Below, one piece after another: positions 42,504 to 50,979 of a stretch of DNA of 64,000 bases. Positions within the stretch are counted from its first letter, which is position 1, and each line of letters opens with the position of its first letter. Under the pieces are notes generated by a model that made no database searches, was not told the DNA's origin, and saw only the letters and a program-made list of their open reading frames with translations. The position numbers and the translations under genes are program-made. Source of the DNA: an uncultured Trueperaceae bacterium (GTDB taxonomy: Bacteria > Deinococcota > Deinococci > Deinococcales > Trueperaceae); assembly GCA_937873495.1 (NCBI GenBank), contig CALMXZ010000012.1:62001-126000 (forward strand). The letters run 5' to 3'.

Positions 42504-43279
42504 AGGGGCGGGGTGAAGCGGCCGTCCTGCGCGGTCCAGCCGCCGTCGACGTACAGGAGGGAGCCGGTCACGAACGAGGCCGCGTCGGACACGAGGAACA
42601 CGACCGCGCCGACGAGCTCGCTCGGTTGCGACCAGCGCCCGAGGGCGCTCTTGTCCGCGTAGGCCCTGTACCACTCCGGCCGGTCCTTGATCTGCTGCGT
42701 GAGGGGCGTCTCCACCACGCCGGGCGCGACGGCGTTCGCCCTGACGCCCTGCGGGCCGAGCTCGGAGGCCAACGCCCTGATCATCTGGAGCGTGCCGGCC
42801 TTGGTCGCGGCGTAGACGCCCTGCCCTGGCTCGACGACCTGCGAACGGATGCTCGAGAAGAAGACGAGGCTGCCCTTGCCCTGAGCGGCCATGCGCTTGC
42901 CCGCCGAGCGCATCACGTTGAAGCTGCCCTTGAGGTTCACGTTGATGACGCGGTCGAACTCGTCGCCACTCAGGTCGAGGAGCTGCTTGCGGACGTTGAT
43001 GGAGGGGGTGCATACGACGGCGTCGAGGCGCCGCATGCCGTCCACCAGGTCGCTAACGGCGGCCGCGTTCGTGATGTCGACCGCTGCGGCGCTGGCCGAG
43101 TAGCCGGCCGCGCCCAGCTCGGCGGCCGCCGAGCGCGCCGCGCCTTCGTTGGTGTCGGCGCACGTCACCACCGCGCCGAAGTCCGCGAGGCCCTTGGCGG
43201 TGGCGCGGCCGATCCCCGAGCCGGCGCCGATGACGAGGACCTCGCGTCCCGTGAGGTCGAACAGTTCCCGGTAGTTCAT
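42500..43279 (-). CDS. short-chain dehydrogenase/reductase
   Basis: A 259-residue SDR. The cofactor motif is GAGSGIGRA (~19-27), with Asp in TCADTNE suggesting NAD(H) preference. Catalytic residues appear as Ser in VFFSSIRS and YxxxK in YAATK. The C-terminal GSLLYVDGGWTAQDG is typical. The ATG at 43279 follows AAGGGAAGAGA; an in-frame ATG at 43300 is less likely. It is coupled to the M20 gene. The substrate is unknown. Confidence 0.88.
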   Translation of the reverse strand: MNYRELFDLTGREVLVIGAGSGIGRATAKGLADFGAVVTCADTNEGAARSAAAELGAAGYSASAAAVDITNAAAVSDLVDGMRRLDAVVCTPSINVRKQLLDLSGDEFDRVINVNLKGSFNVMRSAGKRMAAQGKGSLVFFSSIRSQVVEPGQGVYAATKAGTLQMIRALASELGPQGVRANAVAPGVVETPLTQQIKDRPEWYRAYADKSALGRWSQPSELVGAVVFLVSDAASFVTGSLLYVDGGWTAQDGRFTPPL

Positions 43280-43394
43280 CAGATCTCTTCCCTTCCACAT
43301 GGGGTTCGAGCGCTTCAGGCGCGCGTCGCGGTAGACGGCGCTCCGGCGGTTCCGCGACGAGAGCAACGCCCTCGTCGGCCTGTTGGCTGAGGCG

Positions 43395-43400
43395 ATTCTA
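43395..43400 (-). promoter_or_regulatory. -10 box TAGAAT upstream of the SDR-peptide transport cluster
   Basis: TAGAAT on the minus strand lies about 115 nt before the SDR start in the 195-nt gap after the pseudouridine synthase. No -35 is visible at 17 nt. It would drive SDR, M20 and perhaps dppABC. Confidence 0.35.
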
Positions 43401-43474
43401 GCGCCGCGTGGGGCCGGAGCCTACGGGCGTCAGCTCGTGGTCGTCCCGTACCAAGCCGCTCGTCACTGCCGGGC

Positions 43475-44413
43475 TCAGAGGTCCGCGCCGCCGGGCGGCG
43501 GCCAGGCGCCGCCGAGGCGCAGCCAGGCCTCGACCATGTCCGTCGGCACCTGCGCGATGAACGTGACGGCCTGGTCGTCGCGCGGGTGGGGCACCGTCAG
43601 CCGGTAGGCGTGCAGGGCCTGGCGCTCGAGGACGGGGGAGGGTTGGCCGTACACCTCGTCCGCGAGGATGGGCGCCCCGACGTGGGCCAGGTGCACGCGG
43701 ATCTGGTGCGTGCGCCCCGACCTGGGGATCGCCTTGATCAAGGTATGCCCGGGCAGCTTCCCGAGGACGCGGAAGTTCGTCGTCGCGGCCTTCTGGTTCT
43801 CGCCGCCGACGGTCATCATCTGGCGCTTGACCGGGTGGCGGCCTATGGGCGCGTCGACCAGCAGGCCGTCCGCGACCTCGCCCACGACGATCGCGACGTA
43901 CTCCTTCTGCGTGAAGCGCTTCTTGAACGAGTGCGAGAGGTGGCGGTGCGCCTCGTCGTTCTTGGCGATCACCATCACGCCGGACGTGTCCTTGTCGAGC
44001 CGGTGGACGATGCCGGGGCGGTACGCCTCGTCGCTCGGGTCCTGGTTCCACTCCTTGGAGAGGGGCATGCGCCCGAGGAGCGCGTTCACGACCGTGCCGG
44101 AGCGTAGCGTGGCCGTCGGGTGCGCGACCATGCCGGGCGGCTTGTCGATGGCCACGAGGTCGTCGTCCTGGTAGATGACGTGCAGGTCGGCGTCCTCCGG
44201 CTCGACGAGCATGGGGCGCGGCGGCGGCAGGACGACGGAGACGATCTCGGTCCCGGTCAGCTTGGCGCTGGCCTTGCCGACCGGACGCCCGTCGACCGTG
44301 ACGTACCCTTCGCTCACGAGCTCCTTGGCGTACGTGCGCGAGAGCTCGAGCGCCTGGGCGATAGCGACGTCGAGTCGTTCGCCGCCGGGTGCTTCGAAGG
44401 TCCTGAACTCCAC
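43475..44413 (-). CDS. RluD-type 23S rRNA pseudouridine synthase
   Basis: A 312-residue RluA/RluD family enzyme that isomerises uridines in rRNA or tRNA. Residues ~12-60 are the S4 RNA-binding domain (LDVAIAQALELSRTYAKELV). The catalytic Asp is in GIVHRLDKDTSGVMVIAK (~134-151). SGRTHQIRVHLAHVGAPILAD is the second signature. Family members with the S4 domain are RluC or RluD; order of motifs fits RluD better. The start is GTG at 44413, 6 nt after a TATGCT box, so leaderless. Confidence 0.9.
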   Translation of the reverse strand: MEFRTFEAPGGERLDVAIAQALELSRTYAKELVSEGYVTVDGRPVGKASAKLTGTEIVSVVLPPPRPMLVEPEDADLHVIYQDDDLVAIDKPPGMVAHPTATLRSGTVVNALLGRMPLSKEWNQDPSDEAYRPGIVHRLDKDTSGVMVIAKNDEAHRHLSHSFKKRFTQKEYVAIVVGEVADGLLVDAPIGRHPVKRQMMTVGGENQKAATTNFRVLGKLPGHTLIKAIPRSGRTHQIRVHLAHVGAPILADEVYGQPSPVLERQALHAYRLTVPHPRDDQAVTFIAQVPTDMVEAWLRLGGAWPPPGGADL

Positions 44414-44419
44414 CGGGAG

Positions 44420-44425
44420 AGCATA
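44420..44425 (-). promoter_or_regulatory. -10 box TATGCT before the pseudouridine synthase
   Basis: TATGCT on the minus strand ends 6 nt before the GTG start at 44413 with no Shine-Dalgarno between, a leaderless arrangement. Confidence 0.5.
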
Positions 44426-44466
44426 TCCCTAGGGCGGGCGGCCGCCGAGACCGTTAGCTACCGCCC

Positions 44467-44508
44467 GTCGCCCCGTGTGCCGGGGCCGGTCGCCCCGTGT
44501 GCCGGGGC
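44467..44508. repeat. two 20-nt tandem hairpin units, 22-nt period
   Basis: GTCGCCCCGTGTGCCGGGGC occurs perfectly at 44467-44486 and 44489-44508. Each copy contains GCCCCG/CGGGGC, able to form a stem-loop with a TGTGC loop. It lies between the divergent promoters of the pseudouridine synthase and plsX. Confidence 0.8.
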
Positions 44509-44547
44509 AGGCTGCCGGTACCGCGCGCTCAGGCTTGTCGGCGGCGC

Positions 44548-44553
44548 TATACT
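44548..44553 (+). promoter_or_regulatory. -10 box TATACT before plsX
   Basis: TATACT ends 8 nt before the plsX ATG at 44562. No Shine-Dalgarno and no clear -35. Same hexamer as before the pseudokinase and lptG-type genes. Confidence 0.55.
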
Positions 44554-44561
44554 GACGCCGC

Positions 44562-45644
44562 ATGGGACAACAGAACGCCGTCCGGGACACGGGAACCGAC
44601 ACGCAAGCCGGCGCAGCGGGCCCCCCCGCCGGACCCGTGGCGCTCGACGCCATGGGCGGTGAGCGGATGCCGGAGGCGGCCGTGGTCGGCGCACTCGCGG
44701 CGCAGCGCCTCGGCCACCCCGTCGTGCTCGTCGGCGACGAGGCAAGGCTGCGCGAGGAGCTGAGGAGGCACGGCGGGGAGCTACCCGTCGTGCACGCGCC
44801 CGACGTCATCGGCATGGATGAGCACGCGACCGACGTCAGGCGGCGCAAGGGCGCCAGCGTCATGGTTGCCATGCGCCTCGTCAAGGAAGGCAAGGCCGCC
44901 GCGTGCGTCTCCATGGGTCACTCCGGCGCGACGATGGCGGCCGCCACCTTCGAGCTCGGGCGCGTGCCTGGCGTCGACCGCGCCGCCATCCTCGCCGCGT
45001 TGCCCACGGCCAAGGGCGCCACGGCGCTCATCGACGCCGGCGCCAACGTCGACTGCAAGCCGCACTACTTGCAGCAGTTCGCGGTGATGGGCAGCGCCTA
45101 CGTGCGCACGGCCTGGAACGTCGCCGAGCCGACCGTCGGGCTCATCTCCAACGGCGAGGAGCCCGGCAAGGGCAACGAGCTCACCAGGGCGGCGCACGAG
45201 CTCCTGCGCGCGACGAGCGGGATCCACTTCGCCGGCAACGTCGAGGGCAGGGACCTCTTCACGGGGGCGGTCGACGTCGTCGTGACGGACGGCTTCACCG
45301 GCAACGTGATCCTCAAGCAGGCGGAGGGTGAGGCCAAGGCGATCTTCTCCTGGGTGAAGGAGGCGCTCGGTTCCAGCTTCGGCGCGCGCCTCGGCGGCCT
45401 CCTCGTCAGGCCCGCGCTGCGCGGCCTCGCCAAGCGCCTCGACCCTTCCGAGTACGGCGCGCAGCCGCTCCTTGGCGTGAAGGGTTACGCCTTCATCGGC
45501 CACGGCTCGGCCGACGCCAAGGCGGTGACGAGCGCCGTCGTGACCGCGAGGAAGGCGTTGGCCGCGTCGGCGATCGAGCGCCTGACCGCCGCCATGACCG
45601 CGTTCGACGGCGCGCAGCCGCCCGTGGCCGACGCCGTCGGCTGA
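44562..45644 (+). CDS. plsX: phosphate acyltransferase PlsX
   Basis: PlsX makes acyl-phosphate from acyl-ACP for the PlsY route of phospholipid synthesis. The 360 residues include VALDAMGGERMPEAAVVGA (~26-44), SMGHSGATMAAA, ANVDCKPHYL, the GLISNGEEPGKGNEL block, VVTDGFTGNVILKQAEG and a final GSADAKAV. The first ~25 residues are extra compared with the usual start. The ATG at 44562 has a -10 box 8 nt upstream, consistent with leaderless translation. fabD/fabG/acpP are not adjacent. Confidence 0.94.
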   Translation: MGQQNAVRDTGTDTQAGAAGPPAGPVALDAMGGERMPEAAVVGALAAQRLGHPVVLVGDEARLREELRRHGGELPVVHAPDVIGMDEHATDVRRRKGASVMVAMRLVKEGKAAACVSMGHSGATMAAATFELGRVPGVDRAAILAALPTAKGATALIDAGANVDCKPHYLQQFAVMGSAYVRTAWNVAEPTVGLISNGEEPGKGNELTRAAHELLRATSGIHFAGNVEGRDLFTGAVDVVVTDGFTGNVILKQAEGEAKAIFSWVKEALGSSFGARLGGLLVRPALRGLAKRLDPSEYGAQPLLGVKGYAFIGHGSADAKAVTSAVVTARKALAASAIERLTAAMTAFDGAQPPVADAVG

Positions 45645-45670
45645 GCCGGTTGCCGCGCCGTCGGCCCTAG

Positions 45671-46921
45671 TCAGGGCGCGTCGGGCACCTGGGCGCGCAC
45701 CCAGCCGATGGCTCCGAGCGGACGCCCCCCGGCCGTCGGCAGGGCCAGTTCGGGGACGCTGACGACCAGGGTCTTCAGGGGCTCGTCGTAGAGGTCTTGG
45801 CCGCTCAACAGGTCCACCAGCAGCACGCTCCGCTGCCCCAGCACGTAGGCGAACCTCAGCACGGGGTCGATGGTGCCGCTGGTCCCGCCGGCCGCCGCGA
45901 ACGGGGTCGAAGCGACCTCCGGACCGGTAGCGGTCCGTATGACCACGGTCCGGTTCGGACCGATCACCAGCAGCTCTGAAGCGATGCCGAAGGGGTCGGC
46001 GATGAGGCGCGAGCCGATCTGCACCGCGTCCTTCAGCGTCACGGTCTCACGCTTGGCGGCGACGTCGCGGAGGTCGACGGAGCCGACCCGGGCGGTGGTC
46101 AAGGCGGCCAACACGTCGTCGCCGCCCGTCGTCACGCTGCCGCCCACCATGTCGAGGAACGTCGCGCCCTGCTCGCCCGTGTCGATGCGCGCCCGTTCGA
46201 ACCAGGCGCCCGAGCCCGGCGCTTCGACCGACAGGTCGACCGCGAAGACCTGCGCGTCGCCCGTCGCGCTCACCAGGAAGTAGGCCTGCTCGCCGCCTTG
46301 CGCCTGATCCGTGTAGGGGCTGGTGGCCAGCACGCTCGTCGCGCCGCCGAGCGGAGCGGCGGTCCGCTCGCGCGTGTCGACGAGCCACTGCACGGCGAAG
46401 CCGGTCAGCCCGCACGCCGCCGGGTCGTCGAGGACGACCGCCCAGCGCCCGAGGCGCGAAACCTGCAGCGCGGTGGGGCAGGCCTGGCGGGTAAGGTCAG
46501 GGGCGACGAGCAGCGCGCCGCCGCCTGGGTCGCTCAGCGTCAGGCCGGCGGCGACGTCCTCGGCGAACGCGGTCGGCTCGGCGGAGTCTATCCCCTCGAC
46601 GTCGAACCGCTGCAGGTAGGCGCGCACCCCGGCCGGCGTGACGGTCCGCGACAAGACCCACGCTGCCGCCCTGGCGCCGGCGCGGTCCTCGAAATCGATG
46701 GCGACCGCATCGGCGCTCAGCGGCCTCGCGCTCCCAGGTAGGTAGCGTAGGCGCGGCTGGGCCTGGGGGCCGGCGTCCTCGATCAGCGCCAGGGTGGGGC
46801 CGCCGTCGCCGGCGACGCCTACGACGAGCAAGGTGGGTGGGCGCGGCTCCATGGTGCCGGTGCAGGCGCCCAGCAGGAGGACGGCGGCGCAGGCGAGCGC
46901 CGTGATGCCCGAGCGTCTCAC
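45671..46921 (-). CDS. lipoprotein translationally coupled to lptD, function unknown
   Basis: A 416-residue lipoprotein. The N-terminal RRSGITALACAAVLLLGAC places a lipobox Cys at about residue 20. The rest is beta-rich with repeated hydrophobic strands of about 40-60 residues, suggestive of a beta-propeller-like fold, but no family is recognised. The GTG at 46921 overlaps the lptD stop by 4 nt, so the two proteins are made together. In other bacteria LptD needs the lipoprotein LptE; this product is far larger and not similar to LptE in what I can see. A role as LptD partner is inference. Confidence 0.7.
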   Translation of the reverse strand: MRRSGITALACAAVLLLGACTGTMEPRPPTLLVVGVAGDGGPTLALIEDAGPQAQPRLRYLPGSARPLSADAVAIDFEDRAGARAAAWVLSRTVTPAGVRAYLQRFDVEGIDSAEPTAFAEDVAAGLTLSDPGGGALLVAPDLTRQACPTALQVSRLGRWAVVLDDPAACGLTGFAVQWLVDTRERTAAPLGGATSVLATSPYTDQAQGGEQAYFLVSATGDAQVFAVDLSVEAPGSGAWFERARIDTGEQGATFLDMVGGSVTTGGDDVLAALTTARVGSVDLRDVAAKRETVTLKDAVQIGSRLIADPFGIASELLVIGPNRTVVIRTATGPEVASTPFAAAGGTSGTIDPVLRFAYVLGQRSVLLVDLLSGQDLYDEPLKTLVVSVPELALPTAGGRPLGAIGWVRAQVPDAP

Positions 46922-49908
46922 GGTTGTCTCCTCGGTATGACCCAGCCCGTGTCGAACACGTGGCCGATCCCCTGGGTGGCGCCGGGGGTCGTCAGGGTGA
47001 TGGCCACGGCCCCGGTCTTGGAGTCCCACGACCCGTAGAGGGCCCAACAGCAGCGGTTCCAGACCGCCACGAAGCGCGGCCTGAGGCTCACGCCGGCGCC
47101 GGAGCCACCGGTGATGTCCCAGACGTCGTCGACGACGACGCCAAGGTAGAGGTCGTCGAGCGGCCTGGTCATGAGCGCCACCTCTTGGAGGGTCAGGCGG
47201 CCGGTGGCGACGGCCTCGGCCGTGTAGTCGTACGTCCCGGTGTAGCCGACCGTGCCCTGCAGCCCGACGCGTTCCCAGAGGTCGACCCCGAACGTGAGGT
47301 TCGCGCGCCGCAGGAACGTCGTCGGCTGCCCGGCGTCCTCCCACAGGAACTCCACGAAGCCGTCGACGCCGAAGCGGGCGGGGCCGGCCACCCGGTCGAC
47401 GACGAGCGCCCTGCCCGTCAGGGTCGAGGACCGGTAGCCGACGTCCCGCCCGGCGGGAGCGATGGCCGGGTCGGCGATGGTCGTGAAGCGCACCTGCCAG
47501 TCGGGGCGGCCGGAGGGCGGCGCGCCCTCGAGGGTGAACGCGAGCTGCCGTGCGTACGGTGCCGGCTGCGGCAGGCCGAGCCACGCCGTGTCGAGCCACA
47601 TGAGGCCTTCCGCCTGCGCCGCGGCGACGCCCGGCCACGCCAGGCGCAGCTTGCTGGCCGCGAGCTGCCCGCTGGGGAGCGAGATGCGCTCGCTGGCGTC
47701 GAACTGCAGTTGGCCGAGCGTGAGCGCCGCCTCCACGCCGAAGGCGCTGACCAGCCCACGGTCGAGGTCGCGCGCGTACGTGACGGCGAGGCCGGGCGTG
47801 GCGTCGGTATGCGCCAGCGTGCCGAGCGTGAGCTTGACCTCGAGGTCGTCGAAATGATCGGGGGGTTGGCCCGTGGCGGGGAGCGGCGGGGAGTACCGGT
47901 ACGCAGTCGACGCGCTGAGCTCCGCCACGCCCTGCACGCCGACGCTGGCCTTGAGCGCCGTCTGCGTCGTATCGCGCAGCTCGCCCGTCAGCCGGTCCGG
48001 CGTGCTCAGGAGGTCCTGCGAGTGCTCGACCGTGAGGCCGGCGCGCACCGTCCCCCGGCTCGTGAGCGTGAGCGCCGCGTCGACGGTGCCGGGGTCGCCG
48101 GCCTTGAGGTCGTAGGCGTTCTTGACGCTCAAGCTGATCCAGTCGAGGTTGCCGAGGAGGGTGAGCGTCGACTCCAGCGGCGCCCACCCTAACTGCGTCG
48201 GGTCGCGGTCGTCCACGATCACGTAGCCGGCCGTCTGCTCGAAGCGCAGCCACGGTGCCGGGTCGAGGCGCAGCCTGGCGCGTACGTCGCTGCGGTTGCG
48301 GTACGGGAGCAGGTCGAAGCGGTACGGCGTCTCGCCCTCGCGCACGTCGCGCGTGTAGGTCACGCCGAGCGCGCCGAGCTGCCCGAACGCCTGTTGCAGC
48401 GTCAGGCTGCTCGACCAGTCGACCTGCCGCTCGGCCGTGTCGTAGTAGTAGCCGGTGAAGTCGGTGCGGCCCTCGAGGCGCGCGCCGGACCAGAGATCGA
48501 GCGGCGTGAGCGACAGCGCGTGCGACTCGACGACCCGCCCGCCCGTGCTGACGGGGGAGACGGCCGCGGAGCGGTTGAGGGGGTTGCTGCGGTCCTGGAA
48601 GGCGCCCAGGTCCACGAAGATGCGCTCGAGCTTGAGCACCCCCGCGATCGGGCCGGGCAACGTCTCCGGCTCCAGCCGCAAGCGCGCCAAGGTCTGCAGC
48701 GGCACGCCGCGCCCGGCGTAGCTCGGCGTGGTGATCGTGTCGGTCGGGTCGGCGTCGACGTAGACCTGGCTGGTGAAGCGCCCGATCAGGCCGTCACGCA
48801 CGTCGCTCGCGCTCACCTCGGCCTCCCAGATGGAGGGGCGGCGCGCGTCGTCACGGCGCAAGGCGAAGCTCGTCTGCGGCAAGCCGAGCACCTCCTCGTC
48901 CGCGTAGTCCAGCCGCACCGTGAAGAGCGGCTCCGACTTGCCGGTCACGCTGCCGGCCGTGCCGCCCGTGCCGTAGGTGAGGAAGCCGGGGGTGTAGTCG
49001 ACGGCGAAGGCGCCCTTGCCGCGCTCCGTGTAGTAGCGGTGGTACAGGGAGCCGCCGAGGTAGCTCTCGACGACGCCGCCCCCGAGGAGCGCGTCGCCGA
49101 TCCCGCCACCGCCAGGCAGCACGTCGGCGTAGTACCGGATCCCGACGTCGCCGTAGGCGTCCGCTCCCGCGGCGTACGGCCAGTCGATGGCGAGGAGCGC
49201 GCGGTGCGTCGCATCGCCGGTGACGTACTCGAGGCGCGGTTGGCGGTCCTGCGGCCCGATCGGCAGGACCATCACCGGCAGGTTCATGACCGCGACGCCG
49301 CGCACGAGGACGGTGGCGCCGAACGCGACGAGCCGGTCGCCGGGGTAGATCTCTACCTGGTCGGCGGTGAAGGCGTAGTCCTCCAGGCCCTGGCCGCACC
49401 GCGTGCAGGGGCTGAAGAAGCCCATGGCGACCCTGATCAGCCCTGGCACGCGACTGGCGCGGTCGCCCCTCACGTCGATGGCCTCCGTCACGATGAGCAC
49501 GTCGTCGCCGATGAACGTCTCGTCGCGCAGGTCGATGACGAGGTCGTCGCCCGTCACGGTCTGGCCGCCCGACGTGAACGTGCCCGGCCCGATGACGCGC
49601 ACGACGCGGTTCGTGAGGTCGACCTCGACATGGTTCGCCCGCAACTCGTCGGAGTCGATGCGCACGACCAGGTCGTTCCCCGTCAACACGTAGAGCGCCA
49701 CCTCGGTGCCGTCCGGCAGCGTGACGGTGCGGATCTCCAGCCGGCTGTCCGGGTCGGAGGCCGCGTCGATGCTGATGCGAGCGGCGGCCGCCCAGGTGGA
49801 GACGAGCGCGAGGAGGAGGGTGCAGAACGCGGCCAGGAGCGACCGCGCGTGGCGCCCGCCGCTCCAGGCTGCCGCTCGTCCGGCCGATCGAAGGGGGCGG
49901 GTCGGCAC
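46918..49908 (-). CDS. lptD: LptD-like outer-membrane LPS assembly protein
   Basis: A 996-residue outer-membrane protein. After a signal peptide (~20-43), residues ~45-165 are an OstA/LptA-like beta-jellyroll (LEIRTVTLPDGTEVALYVLTG in part), and the remainder is beta-barrel strands of alternating hydrophobic/aromatic residues. Cysteines at 168 and 171 (SPCTRCGQG) and an adjacent pair at 953-954 (WNRCCWALYGSW) recall the disulfide pattern of E. coli LptD (C31/C173 with C724/C725). Two lptF/G-type permease genes lie just upstream (3-nt gap). Together these support LptD. The GTG start gives a long basic n-region. Confidence 0.85.
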   Translation of the reverse strand: MPTRPLRSAGRAAAWSGGRHARSLLAAFCTLLLALVSTWAAAARISIDAASDPDSRLEIRTVTLPDGTEVALYVLTGNDLVVRIDSDELRANHVEVDLTNRVVRVIGPGTFTSGGQTVTGDDLVIDLRDETFIGDDVLIVTEAIDVRGDRASRVPGLIRVAMGFFSPCTRCGQGLEDYAFTADQVEIYPGDRLVAFGATVLVRGVAVMNLPVMVLPIGPQDRQPRLEYVTGDATHRALLAIDWPYAAGADAYGDVGIRYYADVLPGGGGIGDALLGGGVVESYLGGSLYHRYYTERGKGAFAVDYTPGFLTYGTGGTAGSVTGKSEPLFTVRLDYADEEVLGLPQTSFALRRDDARRPSIWEAEVSASDVRDGLIGRFTSQVYVDADPTDTITTPSYAGRGVPLQTLARLRLEPETLPGPIAGVLKLERIFVDLGAFQDRSNPLNRSAAVSPVSTGGRVVESHALSLTPLDLWSGARLEGRTDFTGYYYDTAERQVDWSSSLTLQQAFGQLGALGVTYTRDVREGETPYRFDLLPYRNRSDVRARLRLDPAPWLRFEQTAGYVIVDDRDPTQLGWAPLESTLTLLGNLDWISLSVKNAYDLKAGDPGTVDAALTLTSRGTVRAGLTVEHSQDLLSTPDRLTGELRDTTQTALKASVGVQGVAELSASTAYRYSPPLPATGQPPDHFDDLEVKLTLGTLAHTDATPGLAVTYARDLDRGLVSAFGVEAALTLGQLQFDASERISLPSGQLAASKLRLAWPGVAAAQAEGLMWLDTAWLGLPQPAPYARQLAFTLEGAPPSGRPDWQVRFTTIADPAIAPAGRDVGYRSSTLTGRALVVDRVAGPARFGVDGFVEFLWEDAGQPTTFLRRANLTFGVDLWERVGLQGTVGYTGTYDYTAEAVATGRLTLQEVALMTRPLDDLYLGVVVDDVWDITGGSGAGVSLRPRFVAVWNRCCWALYGSWDSKTGAVAITLTTPGATQGIGHVFDTGWVIPRRQP

Positions 49909-49911
49909 GGT

Positions 49912-50979
49912 TCAGCGCCGCCTGGCGGCCGCCAGCAGGAGCGCGCCTGCCAGCAGGTACAGCGACACGGGTGCCCAGCCGGCGAGCCAGGCCGGCACCG
50001 TGCCCTGGGCGCCGAGGAGCTTGGCCACGCTCCACGTAGCGTAGTAGGCGAACGTGAGGAGGAGGACCGCCAGGAAGCCGAGCCCGGCCCCCCGCTTGAA
50101 CGTGAAGAGGCCGACGGCCGCCGCGAAGAGCGCGAAGGCGGCTGCCGCGAGCGGCTCCGCCAGCTTGCGGTGGAGTGCCGTCCACTCCGCGGCCAGGTCG
50201 CTGCCACCCGCCCGCAGCCGCTCGACCAGCTGCCCGATGGGGAGGTAGACGAGGTCCGGGTTGGAGAGGGAGGCCGCCGCCAGGCCCCGCACCGGCAGGC
50301 TGGCGGTGTTCGCGGCCGTGTCGAGAGTGAGCCGCGCGTCACGCAGCACGCGCATGCGGATCCCTTCGAGTCGCCAGACGCCGGCCTCCGGGTCGGGGAC
50401 CCCGCGCTCGGCCGTTATCACCTCGCGCGGCCCGCTGCTGCCGCCGGGGGTGATGACGGTCACGTCATGGAAGAGGCCGCCTTCTCCGACCGCGCCGATG
50501 AAGATGCTCCGCCCGAGCGAGTCCGTGAAGAACGTCCCGGCCCTCACGAGCGTCTCCGGGCTGAGCAGCATGATGTCCTTCTCGACCTCGGCCGCGCGCC
50601 GCTCGCTCCACGGCACCACGAGCTCGCTGTTCACGATGGCCAGCGCGCTCACCGCCAGGCCGAGGCCGACGAGCGGGAGGACGAAGGCCCGCGGCGAGAG
50701 CCCGAGGAGCAAGGCCGCCTTCACCTCGCCGTCCTCGCCCAGCCTCGTCATCGCCAGGAGGGCGGCGAACAGCAGCGCGAGCGGTAGACCGGGGGCGGCG
50801 GCGGCCGGCAGCTTGTAGAGGAGGTAACGGGCGAGGAGCGAGACGCCGACGCCCCGCGCCACCACGTCGGCCAACACGTCGAGGAAGAAGTAGAGGAGCA
50901 GGAGGAGCACGAGCGCCACGACGCCGACCGCGAAGAGCGGCAGCGTCTCGGCCACGAGGTAACGCCCCCAGCGCCTCAT
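49912..50979 (-). CDS. LptF/LptG family LPS export permease
   Basis: A 355-residue YjgP/YjgQ-type protein with three N-terminal and three C-terminal membrane helices around a periplasmic beta-jellyroll (~130-265). The N-terminal MRRWGRYLVAETLPLFAVGV and LPLALLFAALLAMTRLGEDGEV (coupling-helix region, with the ELxA/EDGE pattern) are family features. With its neighbour it should form the LptFG heterodimer that draws LPS from the inner membrane with LptB. The ATG at 50979 overlaps the preceding gene (ATGA). Which of F or G it is cannot be settled. Confidence 0.88.
   Translation of the reverse strand: MRRWGRYLVAETLPLFAVGVVALVLLLLLYFFLDVLADVVARGVGVSLLARYLLYKLPAAAAPGLPLALLFAALLAMTRLGEDGEVKAALLLGLSPRAFVLPLVGLGLAVSALAIVNSELVVPWSERRAAEVEKDIMLLSPETLVRAGTFFTDSLGRSIFIGAVGEGGLFHDVTVITPGGSSGPREVITAERGVPDPEAGVWRLEGIRMRVLRDARLTLDTAANTASLPVRGLAAASLSNPDLVYLPIGQLVERLRAGGSDLAAEWTALHRKLAEPLAAAAFALFAAAVGLFTFKRGAGLGFLAVLLLTFAYYATWSVAKLLGAQGTVPAWLAGWAPVSLYLLAGALLLAAARRR

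Noticed and set aside
44467-44508. Insertion sequence ends or att site
   Set aside because: Two adjacent copies with no transposase or integrase gene nearby and no target duplication.
46922-48253. Upstream part of the open frame containing the coupled lipoprotein
   Set aside because: It lies inside lptD in another frame; the lipoprotein begins at GTG 46921 where the signal peptide and GTGA overlap are.
48394-50787. 797-codon open frame on the plus strand opposite lptD and lptF/G-type genes
   Set aside because: The composition is dominated by Arg, Glu, Val and Gly with no motif; the minus strand carries the conserved lpt genes.
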